From positions 1-64,000 of the forward strand of contig AGIG01000030.1 of NCBI GenBank assembly GCA_000227525.2: a stretch of DNA of 64,000 nt, written 5' to 3'. The translations under genes and the position numbers were made by a program. Under the pieces are notes generated by a model. The model was not told the origin of the DNA, did not search any database, and was given only the letters and a program-made list of their open reading frames with translations. This DNA is from a gamma proteobacterium HIMB30. Lineage in GTDB: Bacteria; Pseudomonadota; Gammaproteobacteria; Pseudomonadales; Litorivicinaceae. This document shows positions 43,137 through 52,759 of this stretch, one piece after another (position 1 is the first letter of the stretch; the number at the start of each line of letters is the position of its first letter).

Positions 43137-44311
43137 ACGCGCTCCGTAATCCAGTTTTCAGCGGTCTGACGGCTCATGCTATCAACTGCAAGAACATCAT
43201 CAATAGAGGATATAGGCTGCCTCGCCGACTGATTCAAGCAATCGGACACAAGTTCAGTAATTTCAGTGAAGCCGATTTGTTGCTTCAAAAAGGCGTCAAC
43301 GGCAATTTCATTCGCTGCGTTCAGCACAATCGGTCGATCGCCTCCCTCAGAACTGGCTTGCCGGGCAAGGGCTAATGCAGGAAACATTGCATGATTCACA
43401 GGCTCAAAGTGAAGCTTCGATAATTTTGTCAGACTCAAGCGTTCGACATTGATGTCCAGACGCTCGGGGAAACCGAGTGCATGCGCGATGGGGATCCGCA
43501 TGTCGGGACTACCCAGTTGAGCGAGCATTGAACCATCGACAAATTCCACCAATGAGTGCACTGTCGACTCCGGGTGAATCACCACATCGATCGATGTTTC
43601 AGGAACATGAAACAAGTGAGTCGCCTCAATGAGCTCAAGCCCCTTATTCATCAGCGTTGCCGAATCGACAGAGATTTTTCGACCCATCGACCAGTTTGGA
43701 TGTGCCACTGCTTGATCTGGTGTGGCATCCATCATGGCGTCGATACTCCACTCACGAAACGGTCCACCCGAACAGGTTAAAACCAATTGTTTCAACCCAG
43801 GAATTGACTGGCCAACCGTATAGGACTGAGGTAGGCACTGAAACATCGCATTATGTTCAGAATCAATTGGGAGGAGTATTGCACCATTGGCTCTGGCTTC
43901 AGCCATCATCAATTCACCACCCATCACCAGTGCTTCTTTGTTGGCCACGCAGACTCGCTTACCCGCTCGTACCGCGGCGTACGTTGAGACCAGTCCCGCA
44001 CCACCAACGATAGCCGCCATCACCACATCAACCTCTGATGCACTCGCCGCTTCAGCCAATGAATGCTCCCCAAATGCGAGCGATCCATTGAAATCTTTCG
44101 GAAGCTGTTCCATCAAGGCATTGGCTTCCGACTGATCAGTCAAAATCACATGCTTTGGCTGAAACCGTTCAATGATTCGCACCAGCGTCTCAATCGAGCG
44201 GTGCGCACTGACCACTTCGAGATGAAATCGCTCTGGATGCGCCTCGATCACAGACAGCGTTGACTCACCAATGGAGCCGGTTGCCCCGAATAAAGCGACA
44301 CCAACCGTCAT
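43133..44311 (-). CDS. dxr: 1-deoxy-D-xylulose 5-phosphate reductoisomerase
   Basis: Dxr makes 2-C-methylerythritol 4-phosphate, the committed step of the MEP isoprenoid pathway. The 392-residue product has an NADPH-binding N-terminus (LFGATGSIGESTL), the NKEALVMGG motif near residue 125 and metal-binding LPIDSEHNA near 149. The flexible-loop segment SGGPFREW near 185 and NPNWSMG-like HPNWSMGRKISVDSATLMNKGLE-type segments near 208-230 follow. The ATG at 44311 overlaps the cdsA stop by 4 nt and is preferred to a TTG four codons upstream. Confidence 0.96.
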   Translation of the reverse strand: MTVGVALFGATGSIGESTLSVIEAHPERFHLEVVSAHRSIETLVRIIERFQPKHVILTDQSEANALMEQLPKDFNGSLAFGEHSLAEAASASEVDVVMAAIVGGAGLVSTYAAVRAGKRVCVANKEALVMGGELMMAEARANGAILLPIDSEHNAMFQCLPQSYTVGQSIPGLKQLVLTCSGGPFREWSIDAMMDATPDQAVAHPNWSMGRKISVDSATLMNKGLELIEATHLFHVPETSIDVVIHPESTVHSLVEFVDGSMLAQLGSPDMRIPIAHALGFPERLDINVERLSLTKLSKLHFEPVNHAMFPALALARQASSEGGDRPIVLNAANEIAVDAFLKQQIGFTEITELVSDCLNQSARQPISSIDDVLAVDSMSRQTAENWITERV

Positions 44312-45141
44312 AGCAAAGGCCAACCCGTGAGATAAATACTTAAGGCAAAAATCGGTGTTGCAGCGGTCAATGAATCGATACGGTCCATGACACCACCATG
44401 ACCTGGGAGCAACGAACTTGAGTCTTTGACTCCTTGTTCGCGCTTGATCAAGCTTTCAAATAAATCACCGAGCACAGAAAATAATACGGTCATTGCGACA
44501 ATGCCGATTAATACCGCCCACGCGATGGGTGAAAATAAATGATCTGCCGGTTCCCCAAGTGAAGCACCCATCATCCCGACAGCCAGAGCGACGACCATCC
44601 CTCCAACCAGTCCAGCCCAGCTCTTTCCGGGGCTGACGTCCGGTGCAAGTTTTCTGTTCCCAAACTGACGGCCAACAAAATAGGCACCAACATCGGCTGC
44701 CCAAATGATCGTGACCAGTAATGCGATCAATAACACATGCGCCTCATGACGCCGTAAAAACAGTAACGCAACATAAGCGGGTATCAGGACCAGTAGTCCA
44801 AAGCCAAGCTTCATTTGCTTGCCGCCAATCTGCTCCTTACTCCGTGGATACATGACGACAATTGCCGCGGCCGCAATCCAAAAAAGACAACCGATCCCCA
44901 AGAGCATCGGCACATAGACATTTGGTAATGCGTAACAGCCAATCAAAATACAGCTGAAGACGATCAATAGCACCCCTGTCAGTACCTGCCCAACCAAGCC
45001 AGACAAACGGATCCATTCCCAGGCACCGACCAAGACGATCAGACCGACACACATTGCAAAGGCATCCTCGGGAAGTACAAATAAGATCAGCAATGCAACC
45101 GGCAGCATTACCAATGCGGTCAGGATCCGCGCTTTTAGCAT
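44308..45141 (-). CDS. cdsA: Phosphatidate cytidylyltransferase
   Basis: CdsA makes CDP-diacylglycerol, precursor of all phospholipids. The 277-residue polytopic membrane protein has about seven to eight transmembrane helices. The C-terminal family signature has the pattern S-x-x-K-R and D-x-x-x-LLPGHGGVMDRIDSL (about residues 226-258), containing the catalytic Asp. The start lies 2 nt after the uppS stop. Confidence 0.96.
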   Translation of the reverse strand: MLKARILTALVMLPVALLILFVLPEDAFAMCVGLIVLVGAWEWIRLSGLVGQVLTGVLLIVFSCILIGCYALPNVYVPMLLGIGCLFWIAAAAIVVMYPRSKEQIGGKQMKLGFGLLVLIPAYVALLFLRRHEAHVLLIALLVTIIWAADVGAYFVGRQFGNRKLAPDVSPGKSWAGLVGGMVVALAVGMMGASLGEPADHLFSPIAWAVLIGIVAMTVLFSVLGDLFESLIKREQGVKDSSSLLPGHGGVMDRIDSLTAATPIFALSIYLTGWPLL

Positions 45142-45143
45142 CG

Positions 45144-45869
45144 TTAAACAGCGACCTGTTCAGAGGTTTTTCCAAAGCGCCGTTCTCGACCGGCATACTC
45201 CAGAAGACAAGCGTCAAGCGCTTCACCATCAAAATCGGGCCACAATACATCGCTGAACACGAGTTCTGCATATGCCGACTGCCAAAGTAAAAAATTCGAA
45301 ATCCGACGCTCACCACCGGTCCGAATCAACAGATCCACCGTGGTTTGCCCTGATAAATTCTGAGACTGCTCAAAGAGTTGTTCGTCAATTGCATCCAACT
45401 CCAGTGTTCCATCGCTCACACGCGCAGCAAGTCGCTTTGCTGTATCTGCGATATCCCAACGCCCACCATAATTTGCGAGGATATTCAGTTTGAGACGAGT
45501 GCCTTGAGCTGTTGCTTGCTCGGCATGTGCCATGGCTTCAATGAGGGAATCCGGGAACCGAGATCGATCACCAATCACTTCGATCGCAATCTTGTTCTCA
45601 ATGAGTTCCGGGACTTCATCATTCAACGACTTTTCGAACAACCGCATCAGGCCATCCACTTCAAGTTTTGGTCGGTTCCAATTCTCACTCGAAAATGCGA
45701 ATACAGACAGGGTATGCACCCCGCGCTCGATACATTTTCGGATCACGCGACGCAATGCATCTGCACCTGCGGCATGTCCTGCAAGCTTGCGCTTGTGATG
45801 ATGTTTTGCCCAGCGGTTATTGCCATCCATAATGATGGCGATATGACCTGGAATTCGAAGCTCCGCCAT
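45144..45869 (-). CDS. uppS: Undecaprenyl diphosphate synthase
   Basis: UppS elongates farnesyl diphosphate to undecaprenyl diphosphate, the lipid carrier for peptidoglycan and O-antigen. The 241-residue cis-prenyltransferase has the IMDGNNRWAK motif with the catalytic Asp near residue 15. It also has FAFSSENWNRP near 69-79, the LNILANYGGRWD segment, and RTGGERRISNFLLWQSAYAE-type C-terminal binding residues near 185-204. A 5-nt gap separates it from frr. Its substrate comes from the MEP pathway genes in the same run. Confidence 0.97.
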   Translation of the reverse strand: MAELRIPGHIAIIMDGNNRWAKHHHKRKLAGHAAGADALRRVIRKCIERGVHTLSVFAFSSENWNRPKLEVDGLMRLFEKSLNDEVPELIENKIAIEVIGDRSRFPDSLIEAMAHAEQATAQGTRLKLNILANYGGRWDIADTAKRLAARVSDGTLELDAIDEQLFEQSQNLSGQTTVDLLIRTGGERRISNFLLWQSAYAELVFSDVLWPDFDGEALDACLLEYAGRERRFGKTSEQVAV

Positions 45870-45874
45870 GAACC

Positions 45875-46432
45875 TCAGACTTCCATCAGATCTGCTTCTT
45901 TTTCCTGCAGTAACTGATCAATCCGTTTAACCATCTCGTCTGTCAGTTTCTGAATTTCATCACCGGCACGACGATCATCGTCCTCGGTAATTTCTTTCTC
46001 CTTAAGCAGATCTTTCACATCGGCAAGAGCATCTCGTCGGATGTTTCGCACGGCAACTTTTGCTTGCTCAGCTTCGGCACGCGCCTGCTTGGTATAACCC
46101 TTTCGCGTTTCTTCGGTGAGTGGCGGCATTGGAACGCGAATCACGTCGCCTGCCGACGCAGGATTCAATCCAAGATCCGACTTCATAATTGCCTTCTCGA
46201 TGTCACCGACCATTGGCTTCTCCCAAGGGGTCACCGCCAGAGTTCTCGCGTCTTCAACCGAAATGTTGGCAACCTGGCTAACAGGAACCTCTGACCCATA
46301 ATAATCAACACGAACCGCATCTAAAATTGATGGATGGGCACGACCGGTCCGAATTTTTGCAAAAGCGTGCCCTAAGGACTCCACTGACTTATCCATGCGG
46401 GATTTGGCGTCCGCTTTAATCTCATTAATCAC
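45875..46432 (-). CDS. frr: Ribosome recycling factor
   Basis: Frr, with EF-G, splits post-termination ribosomes. The 185-residue product is the usual three-helix bundle plus hinge domain, with [13 protein letters not shown] near residues 26-38 and the [34 protein letters not shown]-type C-terminal helix (about 128-162). The start is GTG at 46432, overlapping the pyrH stop as GTGA and preceded by AAGGAA at good spacing. Confidence 0.97.
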   Translation of the reverse strand: MINEIKADAKSRMDKSVESLGHAFAKIRTGRAHPSILDAVRVDYYGSEVPVSQVANISVEDARTLAVTPWEKPMVGDIEKAIMKSDLGLNPASAGDVIRVPMPPLTEETRKGYTKQARAEAEQAKVAVRNIRRDALADVKDLLKEKEITEDDDRRAGDEIQKLTDEMVKRIDQLLQEKEADLMEV

Positions 46433-47169
46433 GAATCAGTTCCTTCATCAATCAAAGTACCCTCGTTCTCTCCTCGAATGATTGAAACAAGCGCACCTTG
46501 TTTATTCATATTAAATACTCGAACCGGCATCGAATGATCACGAACCAAACAAATTGCAGTTAAGTCCATCACACCCAACTGTTTAGCCAGAACAGTCTCG
46601 TAGTCCAAAACGTCGTATTTTACCGCATTTGGATTACTCACGGGATCAGAATCGTATACGCCGTCCACTTTAGTGGCCTTCAATACCAAATCACAATCCA
46701 CTTCAATAGCGCGCAGGCAAGCTGCCGAGTCAGTTGTAAAAAATGGATTCCCCGTTCCAGCAGCGAAAATCACCACATCATTCTGATCGAGATAACGCAT
46801 CGCACGGCGACGATCGTAATGCTCAACCATGCCACTCATTGGTATCGCACTCATCACGTGGCTCGCAATTGACGACCTTTCGAGTGAATCACGCATCGCA
46901 AGTGCATTCATCAAGGTCGCGAGCATCCCCATATGATCGCCAGTCACACGGTCTAACCCAGCCTTATGCAATTCAGCACCTCGGAACAGATTTCCGCCAC
47001 CAATCACCAGGCCGACCTGGACACCGATTCCGACGAGTTGACCAATTTCGAGAGCCATCCGGTCGAGCACTTGTGGACTGATACCGAATCCATCTTCACC
47101 AGCAAGCGCTTCGCCTGACAGTTTCAGTAAAATCCTTGAATAACGCACTGAACGTTCACCTTTGGCCAT
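46429..47169 (-). CDS. pyrH: Uridylate kinase
   Basis: PyrH phosphorylates UMP to UDP in pyrimidine synthesis. The 246-residue amino-acid-kinase-fold protein has the [12 protein letters not shown]-terminal motif, [12 protein letters not shown] near residues 53-64, [14 protein letters not shown] near 78-91, and [20 protein letters not shown] near 138-157. ATG at 47169 is preceded by GGAGGAA, which directly follows the U-tract of the upstream terminator. It heads the 26-gene run ending at rpoS. Confidence 0.97.
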   Translation of the reverse strand: MAKGERSVRYSRILLKLSGEALAGEDGFGISPQVLDRMALEIGQLVGIGVQVGLVIGGGNLFRGAELHKAGLDRVTGDHMGMLATLMNALAMRDSLERSSIASHVMSAIPMSGMVEHYDRRRAMRYLDQNDVVIFAAGTGNPFFTTDSAACLRAIEVDCDLVLKATKVDGVYDSDPVSNPNAVKYDVLDYETVLAKQLGVMDLTAICLVRDHSMPVRVFNMNKQGALVSIIRGENEGTLIDEGTDS

Positions 47170-47178
47170 ATTTCCTCC

Positions 47179-47206
47179 AAAAAAAAAGGCCGCTTGAGCG
47201 GCCTTT
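47179..47206 (-). terminator. Rho-independent terminator after tsf
   Basis: Bases 47185-47193 and 47198-47206 are a perfect inverted repeat (AAAGGCCGC/GCGGCCTTT) around a TTGA loop. On the - strand it is followed by nine consecutive T residues (47187-47179). This is a strong intrinsic terminator for the rpsB-tsf transcript, 14 nt after the tsf stop. Only about 10 nt separate the U-tract from the pyrH start codon, so pyrH needs read-through or a promoter upstream of the terminator. Confidence 0.93.
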
Positions 47207-47219
47207 CTGCGTTTCAGAA

Positions 47220-48080
47220 TCAGTGACTGCCTCTGGCTTGAGCCATCACTTCTTCCGCGAAATCGACTTCTTCTTTCTCGATGCCTTCGCCCACTTCAAA
47301 GCGAACCATACCTGTCACCGTTGCACCAGCAGATTTTGCCAACTGCCCAACTGTTTGATCTGGATTCTTCACAAAAGGTTGCTCGACGAGACTGATTTCA
47401 GCCAGGAACTTGCGGATTCGACCACCAATCATCTTTTCGATGATCTCAGCAGGCTTCCCTGAGTTCTCCGCCTGAGCGGCAAAGATTTCCTTTTCCTTAT
47501 CAATCACAGCTGGATCAACATCGTCTGGATTCACGACCATTGGGTTCACTGCTGCGACGTGCATTGCGATGTCTTTGGCCAGTTCTTCTGAACCACCATC
47601 GAGGCCAATCATCACACCGATCTTCTCATTCGAGTGAACGTATGCGCCAACCACTGATGCGCTGATTTTTGCGATACGACGAACGGTGATGTTCTCGCCA
47701 ATCTTTTGCACCAGCGCGGAACGCGCACTCTCGAGGTCGCCATCCATTAACGCAGCAACATCTGTCGAGTCAGTCGAACCCGCCTTCGCGATCACTTGAT
47801 CAGCAAAAGCTGAAAAGTTGTCATCTCGGGCCACAAAATCTGTTTCTGAGTTGACTTCCAACAGCGTCCCTTGACCACCGTTGACCGCGACACGGACAAC
47901 ACCGTCTGCCGCAACCCGGCCCGCTTTCTTGGCAGCCTTCATACCAGATGACTTACGCAGGTTTTCAATTGCCAGTTCAAGATCACCGTCGGCTTCGACC
48001 AGTGCTTTTTTACATTCCATCATGCCAAGGCCTGTGCGTTCGCGCAGTTCCTTAACCATTGAAGCTGAGATAGCAGCCAT
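47220..48080 (-). CDS. tsf: Elongation factor Ts
   Basis: EF-Ts exchanges GDP for GTP on EF-Tu. In 286 residues there is an N-terminal UBA-like domain with the [19 protein letters not shown] motif (residues 9-27). The core [13 protein letters not shown] segment near residue 77 holds the key Asp-Phe that inserts into EF-Tu, and two subdomains follow. It lies 25 nt after rpsB, the standard rpsB-tsf operon, and ends at a strong terminator. Confidence 0.98.
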   Translation of the reverse strand: MAAISASMVKELRERTGLGMMECKKALVEADGDLELAIENLRKSSGMKAAKKAGRVAADGVVRVAVNGGQGTLLEVNSETDFVARDDNFSAFADQVIAKAGSTDSTDVAALMDGDLESARSALVQKIGENITVRRIAKISASVVGAYVHSNEKIGVMIGLDGGSEELAKDIAMHVAAVNPMVVNPDDVDPAVIDKEKEIFAAQAENSGKPAEIIEKMIGGRIRKFLAEISLVEQPFVKNPDQTVGQLAKSAGATVTGMVRFEVGEGIEKEEVDFAEEVMAQARGSH

Positions 48081-48105
48081 GCTGAATCCTCTCTAAATCA
48101 AAAAA

Positions 48106-49134
48106 TTATGCGTCTTTTGCTGCGTCTTCAGCCGCATCGGCAGCCGGAGCGTCCTCAGCAGCCGCTTCCTTCGGCGACGCCTTCTTTGACGCTGCTTTCT
48201 TTGCAGGTGCTTTTTTCGCAGGTGCCTTCTTGGCCGGCACTTCCTCGGCGGCAGCTTCAGCAGCGGCTTCAGCAGCAGGAGCTTCTTCTACAGGTGCAGC
48301 TTCAACAGCTGTCTCTTCTGCAGCGGGCTTCTTCGGTGCGGCTTTTTTCGGAGCAGCCTTCTTCGGCGCAGCTTTCTTTTCAGTCACTTCGACCGCTGGT
48401 GTGTCCTCAGCCACGTCGTCGGCAACTTCAACATAATCACTCTTACCGAGGCTTTCGGCAGCGCCTTCGATACACGCATCAGCGATCGCAGATGAATACA
48501 ATTCGATCGCCCGAATCGCGTCATCATTTCCTGGAATGACGATGTCAACACCGTCTGGATCCGAGTTTGTGTCAACGATCCCAATCACAGGAATTCCGAG
48601 TTTATTCGCTTCCTGAATCGCAATGTTCTCGTGGTTTACGTCAACAACAAAAATCGCATCTGGAAGACCACCCATGTCTTTGATACCACCAATCGAACGA
48701 TCCAACTTCTCAAGCTGGCGTGATAGGTCGAGTGCTTCTTTCTTCGAAATCTTCTCAAGCGTGCCGTCGCCCATTTTCGCTTCGAGTTCTCTTAAACGCT
48801 TGATCGACTGACGGATGGTTTTCCAGTTAGTCAGCATGCCGCCCAACCAACGATGGTTGACGAATGGCTGTCCTGCACGCTCGGCTTGCTCTTTCACGAT
48901 CTTCGCCGCCGCACGCTTGGTGCCGACGAACAGTACTTTGTTCTTGTTTTGGGCCATGCCACGAACGATCGCAACTGCCTTATCCAACGCAGGCACTGTC
49001 AGTTCGAGGTCGATGATATGAATCTTATTGCGGGCACCAAAGATAAACGGTGCCATTTTTGGGTTCCAGTAACGAGTCTGGTGTCCGAAGTGTGCGCCTG
49101 CCTTCAGCAGATCGCGCATGCTGACGTTTGCCAT
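48106..49134 (-). CDS. rpsB: Ribosomal protein S2 with long Ala/Lys-rich C-terminal tail
   Basis: S2 is a structural protein of the 30S ribosomal subunit. Residues 1-230 are a normal S2 domain: [22 protein letters not shown] at the start, [14 protein letters not shown] near 94-107, and the [13 protein letters not shown] segment near 181-193. S2 usually ends near residue 240; here the reading frame continues to 342. Residues 235-342 are low-complexity: two lysine-rich blocks of [12 protein letters not shown] type (253-270 and 302-322) are separated and followed by Glu/Asp/Ala-rich stretches. The lysine blocks resemble histone H1-like and AlgP-type tails. The frame is intact and followed by tsf. 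ATG at 49134; the promoter and leader are listed separately. Confidence 0.97.
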   Translation of the reverse strand: MANVSMRDLLKAGAHFGHQTRYWNPKMAPFIFGARNKIHIIDLELTVPALDKAVAIVRGMAQNKNKVLFVGTKRAAAKIVKEQAERAGQPFVNHRWLGGMLTNWKTIRQSIKRLRELEAKMGDGTLEKISKKEALDLSRQLEKLDRSIGGIKDMGGLPDAIFVVDVNHENIAIQEANKLGIPVIGIVDTNSDPDGVDIVIPGNDDAIRAIELYSSAIADACIEGAAESLGKSDYVEVADDVAEDTPAVEVTEKKAAPKKAAPKKAAPKKPAAEETAVEAAPVEEAPAAEAAAEAAAEEVPAKKAPAKKAPAKKAASKKASPKEAAAEDAPAADAAEDAAKDA

Positions 49135-49239
49135 GTTGTATTCCTTATCAGGGGTTCAATCAAATGCGATACGGCCCCTGCCATGACCTTATACAAGGCA
49201 CCCCATGACAGGTTGGTGACAGCACCGCGAGTTTTTGCG
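49135..49239 (-). promoter_or_regulatory. 5' leader of rpsB (possible S2 autoregulatory region)
   Basis: If transcription starts about 7 nt after the -10 box, the rpsB message has a leader of about 105 nt, long for so compact a genome. It holds several GC-rich complementary patches, for example GGGGCC near the start codon and CGCCGCAAAAACTCGCGG further upstream, that could fold. In other gammaproteobacteria the rpsB leader binds S2 for autoregulation; the same role here is inferred. Confidence 0.35.
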
Positions 49240-49245
49240 GCGCGA

Positions 49246-49274
49246 AGTATAACAACTTTCTACTGGAATGCCAC
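49246..49274 (-). promoter_or_regulatory. Promoter of rpsB-tsf
   Basis: On the - strand a -10 TATACT (49251-49246) lies 17 nt from a -35 GTGGCA (49274-49269, four of six consensus positions). A GC-rich sequence (TCGCGCCGC) follows the -10, as in growth-rate-controlled promoters of ribosomal genes. The element lies in the 176-nt region shared with the divergent map gene. Confidence 0.6.
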
Positions 49275-49283
49275 ATCTGGCAT
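49268..49283. repeat. Inverted repeat in the rpsB/map divergent promoter region
   Basis: ATGCCA and TGGCAT form perfect 6-bp arms around CATC. The left arm covers the putative rpsB -35 element and the right arm runs into a CATACT at 49281-49286 that could be the -10 for map. It might be a binding site acting on both genes or chance; no known regulator motif is recognised. Confidence 0.35.
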
Positions 49284-49310
49284 ACTACGCGCCTAATTTA
49301 AGGAGTCACC

Positions 49311-50096
49311 GTGACCCATAGCATCCAAACACCCGCTGATATCGAAGGCATGCGCGTCGCTGGCAAGCTTGCCGCCGACTGCCTTCTCATGATCGAACAA
49401 TATGTCAAACCGGGAGTGACCACTGGTGAGCTTGATCGCATCTGCCACGACTACATTGTCAATGAACAGCACGCCATTCCAGCACCACTCAACTACCGCG
49501 GTTTTCCGAAATCAATCTGTACCAGCATCAACCATGTGGTTTGTCACGGCATCCCAGATGATGGCAAAGAGTTAAAGCGCGGCGATATCATCAATATCGA
49601 TGTGACCGTGATTAAAGATGGCTACCACGGCGACACGAGTAAAATGTACACCGTCGGCGAGATTAAACCCTTCGCTGACCGTTTAATCAAAATCACTCAA
49701 GAGTGCATGTATCAGGGAATCGAGCTCGTCAAACCGGGTGCACGACTTGGTGATATCGGTTTCGCAATCCAAACTCACGCGGAAAATCATTATTACTCGG
49801 TGGTTGAAGAATTTTGTGGGCATGGGATCGGTAAAGTGTTCCACGAGGACCCTCAAGTTCTGCACTATGGCCGGCCCGGTACAGGTGCTACCCTCAAAGA
49901 GGGTCTGACCTTCACGATCGAACCGATGATTAATCAGGGCAAGCGACACACGCGAATCCTTTCAGACGGCTGGACTGCTGTTACCAAAGACAGAAAATTA
50001 TCTGCGCAGTGGGAACACACCGTGCTGGTGACCCCAACCGGATATGAAATCCTGACCTATCGGGAAGGTGACGAAAGCTTCCCTAGGGTCGGTTAA
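49311..50096 (+). CDS. map: Methionine aminopeptidase, type I
   Basis: Map removes the initiator methionine from new proteins. The 261-residue pita-bread-fold product has five metal ligands visible: Asp in DIINIDVTVIKDGYHGDTSK (two Asp, near residues 96-108), His in EFCGHGIGKVFHEDP near 171, Glu in FTIEPMI near 204, and Glu in QWEHTVLVT near 235. The start is GTG at 49311 with AAGGAG at good spacing. The stop shares one base with the glnD ATG (TAATG). The rpsB-map divergence and map-glnD-dap order match Pseudomonas. Confidence 0.97.
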   Translation: MTHSIQTPADIEGMRVAGKLAADCLLMIEQYVKPGVTTGELDRICHDYIVNEQHAIPAPLNYRGFPKSICTSINHVVCHGIPDDGKELKRGDIINIDVTVIKDGYHGDTSKMYTVGEIKPFADRLIKITQECMYQGIELVKPGARLGDIGFAIQTHAENHYYSVVEEFCGHGIGKVFHEDPQVLHYGRPGTGATLKEGLTFTIEPMINQGKRHTRILSDGWTAVTKDRKLSAQWEHTVLVTPTGYEILTYREGDESFPRVG

Positions 50097-52759
50097 TGAG
50101 CTTGATCACAGGTACGTTGTCGACGGAACTTGGAAGCCCCACAGATCTGAGTCCGAGTGGGATACGCGAGTATTTGAAATCCCAACATGAGCTTTTGGCT
50201 GATGCGTTTGCTCGCGGGATTTTCATTGATTATTTGCTCGGCGCGCGCGCGATGGTCATGGACCGTATTTTGAGCACTTTATGGAATGACGCTGGTCTCA
50301 ATGATCAATCCTTAGGTTTATTCGCGGTTGGCGGCTATGGCCGTGGTGAACTTCATCCATTCTCAGACATCGATATTTTGATCTTGGGAGAACAAGCGGC
50401 GATTGCCTCAGCGACCGAAGCCCTCACAACCTTCACTACCCGATTATGGGACTTTAATCTCGACATTGGGCATTCAGTTCGATCCTTTGAGGACTGTCAG
50501 ACCCTTGCGCGTGACGACATCACCATCGCAACGAGCCTGATTGAATCTCGACCGATCAGCGCCAACATTGAAATGCTCAGGGATTTAGAAGCACTTGCAT
50601 TCGACGACTCAAACTGGACCACCGAAGCGTTCTATCGCGCGAAAGTCGCCGAACAAGAGGAGCGCTATGCAAAACATGACGACTCTGATAATCGACTCGA
50701 ACCGGATATCAAAAACGCACCCGGCGGACTGCGGGATCTACACACCATTATCTGGGTTGTCAGGAAACATTTCAGAACCACGCGACTGATTACATTGGTC
50801 GACGAAGGGCTTTTAACACAAACTGAATTTCGTCTACTCGACGAAGCAGAACAGTTCGTCAAGCGCGTACGCTTTGCGCTTCATCTCGCAGCTAACCGAT
50901 CACAGAACCGATTGTTATTCGATCTGCAAGAGAATGTTGCAGACATGATGGGATATCACGCAGACGACAGCAAAAAGCGGATCGAGGCGTTCATGAAGCA
51001 GGTCTACCGAATGACGCTGCGAATCGGTGAATTCAATGACATGTTGCTACAGAGCTTCGAAGAAACGGTGCTGAAAGACCCCTCTGATGCAATCGTGACA
51101 GAGATCAATAGCCGTTGGCATATTCGTAACCAGCATCTCGAATTAATTCATCCCAACGGGTTTGAGCGCCATCCGTCAGCATTGCTCGAGGCTTTTGTTC
51201 TTCTCGCTCAAAACCCCGAACTCAAGGGCCTTCGCGCATCGACCACACGTCAGATGTACACGGCTCGACATCTCATCGATGACGCGTTTCGAAATGATTT
51301 GGTCAACATTAGCTACTTCATGGAGCTCATGCGCTACCCCGAAAAACTACCCGAAGTACTGAGGCGGATGCGTTACTACGGGATTTTAAGTCGCTATATC
51401 CCAGAATTTGGGCCAATCATGGGGCTGATGCAGCATGACTTGTTTCATATCTACACAGTCGATGCGCATACACTGCAATTAATCCGAAATATCACACGTT
51501 TTTATACCGGCGTGGTTGAGGAAGACTACCCACTTGTGAGCCGTTTGACACAGCGCCTGCCAAAAATCGAGCTGCTGTATCTGGCCGCGCTGTTTCATGA
51601 TATCGCTAAAGGACGCGGTGGAGACCACTCAGAACTGGGCGCCGTAGATGCTTACAATTTCTGCAAACATCACCGATTGTCGGAATACGATTCAAGACTC
51701 GTCAGTTGGCTCGTCAACAAACACCTGTTGATGTCAATGACAGCACAACGAAAGGACATTTCAGACCCTGACGAATTGAAAGTATTTGCTGAAATCGTCG
51801 GTGATCAACGTCGCCTCGACTACTTGCTGTGCTTAACGGTTGCTGATATCACAGCAACAAACCCTGAACTCTGGACCAGCTGGAGAGCTACCCTGCTTCG
51901 TCAGTTGTACCATGGCACAACAGACTTCCTGACACGCGGGCTTGATTCGCTCCCAGGACGTGTGGCCTACATCGAAGAAACCAAACAAGATGCACTGACT
52001 TTAGTCCGCCCATCGATCCGATCGCGCGCCGATGCATTTTGGAATCAATGGTCACAAGAATATTTCGTCAGCCATTCATCGGATGAATTGGCATGGCATC
52101 TTGAGACTTTGATTGATGTCGAAAACGACGAAACAGTCATTGCGCTCGCAGCGAATCAAACGCTCACGGATATTGGATCAACTCAGGTGCTGGTTTCAAC
52201 ACCTAACCGGGTTCATCTATTCGCTGACCTGACCGCTTGTTTTTCAGATCTTGGCCTCTCGGTCCTCGACGCGAAGCTGCATACTAGTGATGCCGGCCGA
52301 TCGATTGATATCTTTATCATTCAGCATGACGCGACCTGCCAGCCTGTGACTGCATCAGATGATCAAGAACGGCTCTTACGCGGTTTAGAACAAGCAGCGC
52401 TTGGCCAATACGTCGAAAACGCCGGAACACGCCGAACACCCCGTGCGCACAAGTATTTCAATTTGCCCGCCAACGTATCGATCAGACCAGATCTCGAGGG
52501 AAAACGCACATTGATTGAGCTTGTTGCGCCAGATCGGGCCGGCCTCTTAACCACGGTTGGACGTGTCTTTGCAGAGTTTGGACTCGATCTCTCAACCGCT
52601 AAAATCGCAACATTAGGCGAGCGGGTGGAAGATGTGTTCTATGTGACCGACAGTCGTGGCAACAATCTGTATGATGACGACTTTATTCACCGGCTCAAAG
52701 AACGTCTGGAACACGAACTCAATGCCCTCAGTGGAGCTTTGTCAGATGCTGAATCCTGA
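50096..52759 (+). CDS. glnD: Bifunctional PII uridylyltransferase/uridylyl-removing enzyme GlnD
   Basis: GlnD senses glutamine and adds or removes UMP on PII proteins, controlling nitrogen metabolism. The 887-residue product has an N-terminal nucleotidyltransferase motif GGYGRGELHPFSDIDIL (residues 79-95, Asp91 and Asp93 catalytic). A central HD hydrolase domain has LFHDIAKGRGGDHSE near 499-513. Two C-terminal ACT domains (about 695-775 and 805-880) sense glutamine. Length is typical. It overlaps dapC by 14 nt. Confidence 0.97.
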   Translation: MSLITGTLSTELGSPTDLSPSGIREYLKSQHELLADAFARGIFIDYLLGARAMVMDRILSTLWNDAGLNDQSLGLFAVGGYGRGELHPFSDIDILILGEQAAIASATEALTTFTTRLWDFNLDIGHSVRSFEDCQTLARDDITIATSLIESRPISANIEMLRDLEALAFDDSNWTTEAFYRAKVAEQEERYAKHDDSDNRLEPDIKNAPGGLRDLHTIIWVVRKHFRTTRLITLVDEGLLTQTEFRLLDEAEQFVKRVRFALHLAANRSQNRLLFDLQENVADMMGYHADDSKKRIEAFMKQVYRMTLRIGEFNDMLLQSFEETVLKDPSDAIVTEINSRWHIRNQHLELIHPNGFERHPSALLEAFVLLAQNPELKGLRASTTRQMYTARHLIDDAFRNDLVNISYFMELMRYPEKLPEVLRRMRYYGILSRYIPEFGPIMGLMQHDLFHIYTVDAHTLQLIRNITRFYTGVVEEDYPLVSRLTQRLPKIELLYLAALFHDIAKGRGGDHSELGAVDAYNFCKHHRLSEYDSRLVSWLVNKHLLMSMTAQRKDISDPDELKVFAEIVGDQRRLDYLLCLTVADITATNPELWTSWRATLLRQLYHGTTDFLTRGLDSLPGRVAYIEETKQDALTLVRPSIRSRADAFWNQWSQEYFVSHSSDELAWHLETLIDVENDETVIALAANQTLTDIGSTQVLVSTPNRVHLFADLTACFSDLGLSVLDAKLHTSDAGRSIDIFIIQHDATCQPVTASDDQERLLRGLEQAALGQYVENAGTRRTPRAHKYFNLPANVSIRPDLEGKRTLIELVAPDRAGLLTTVGRVFAEFGLDLSTAKIATLGERVEDVFYVTDSRGNNLYDDDFIHRLKERLEHELNALSGALSDAES

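Noticed and set aside
48106-48432. Frameshift or misassembly as the cause of the long S2 tail
   Set aside because: The tail keeps a consistent coding pattern with lysine and alanine/glutamate codons, ends in a normal stop, and tsf follows at the usual distance.
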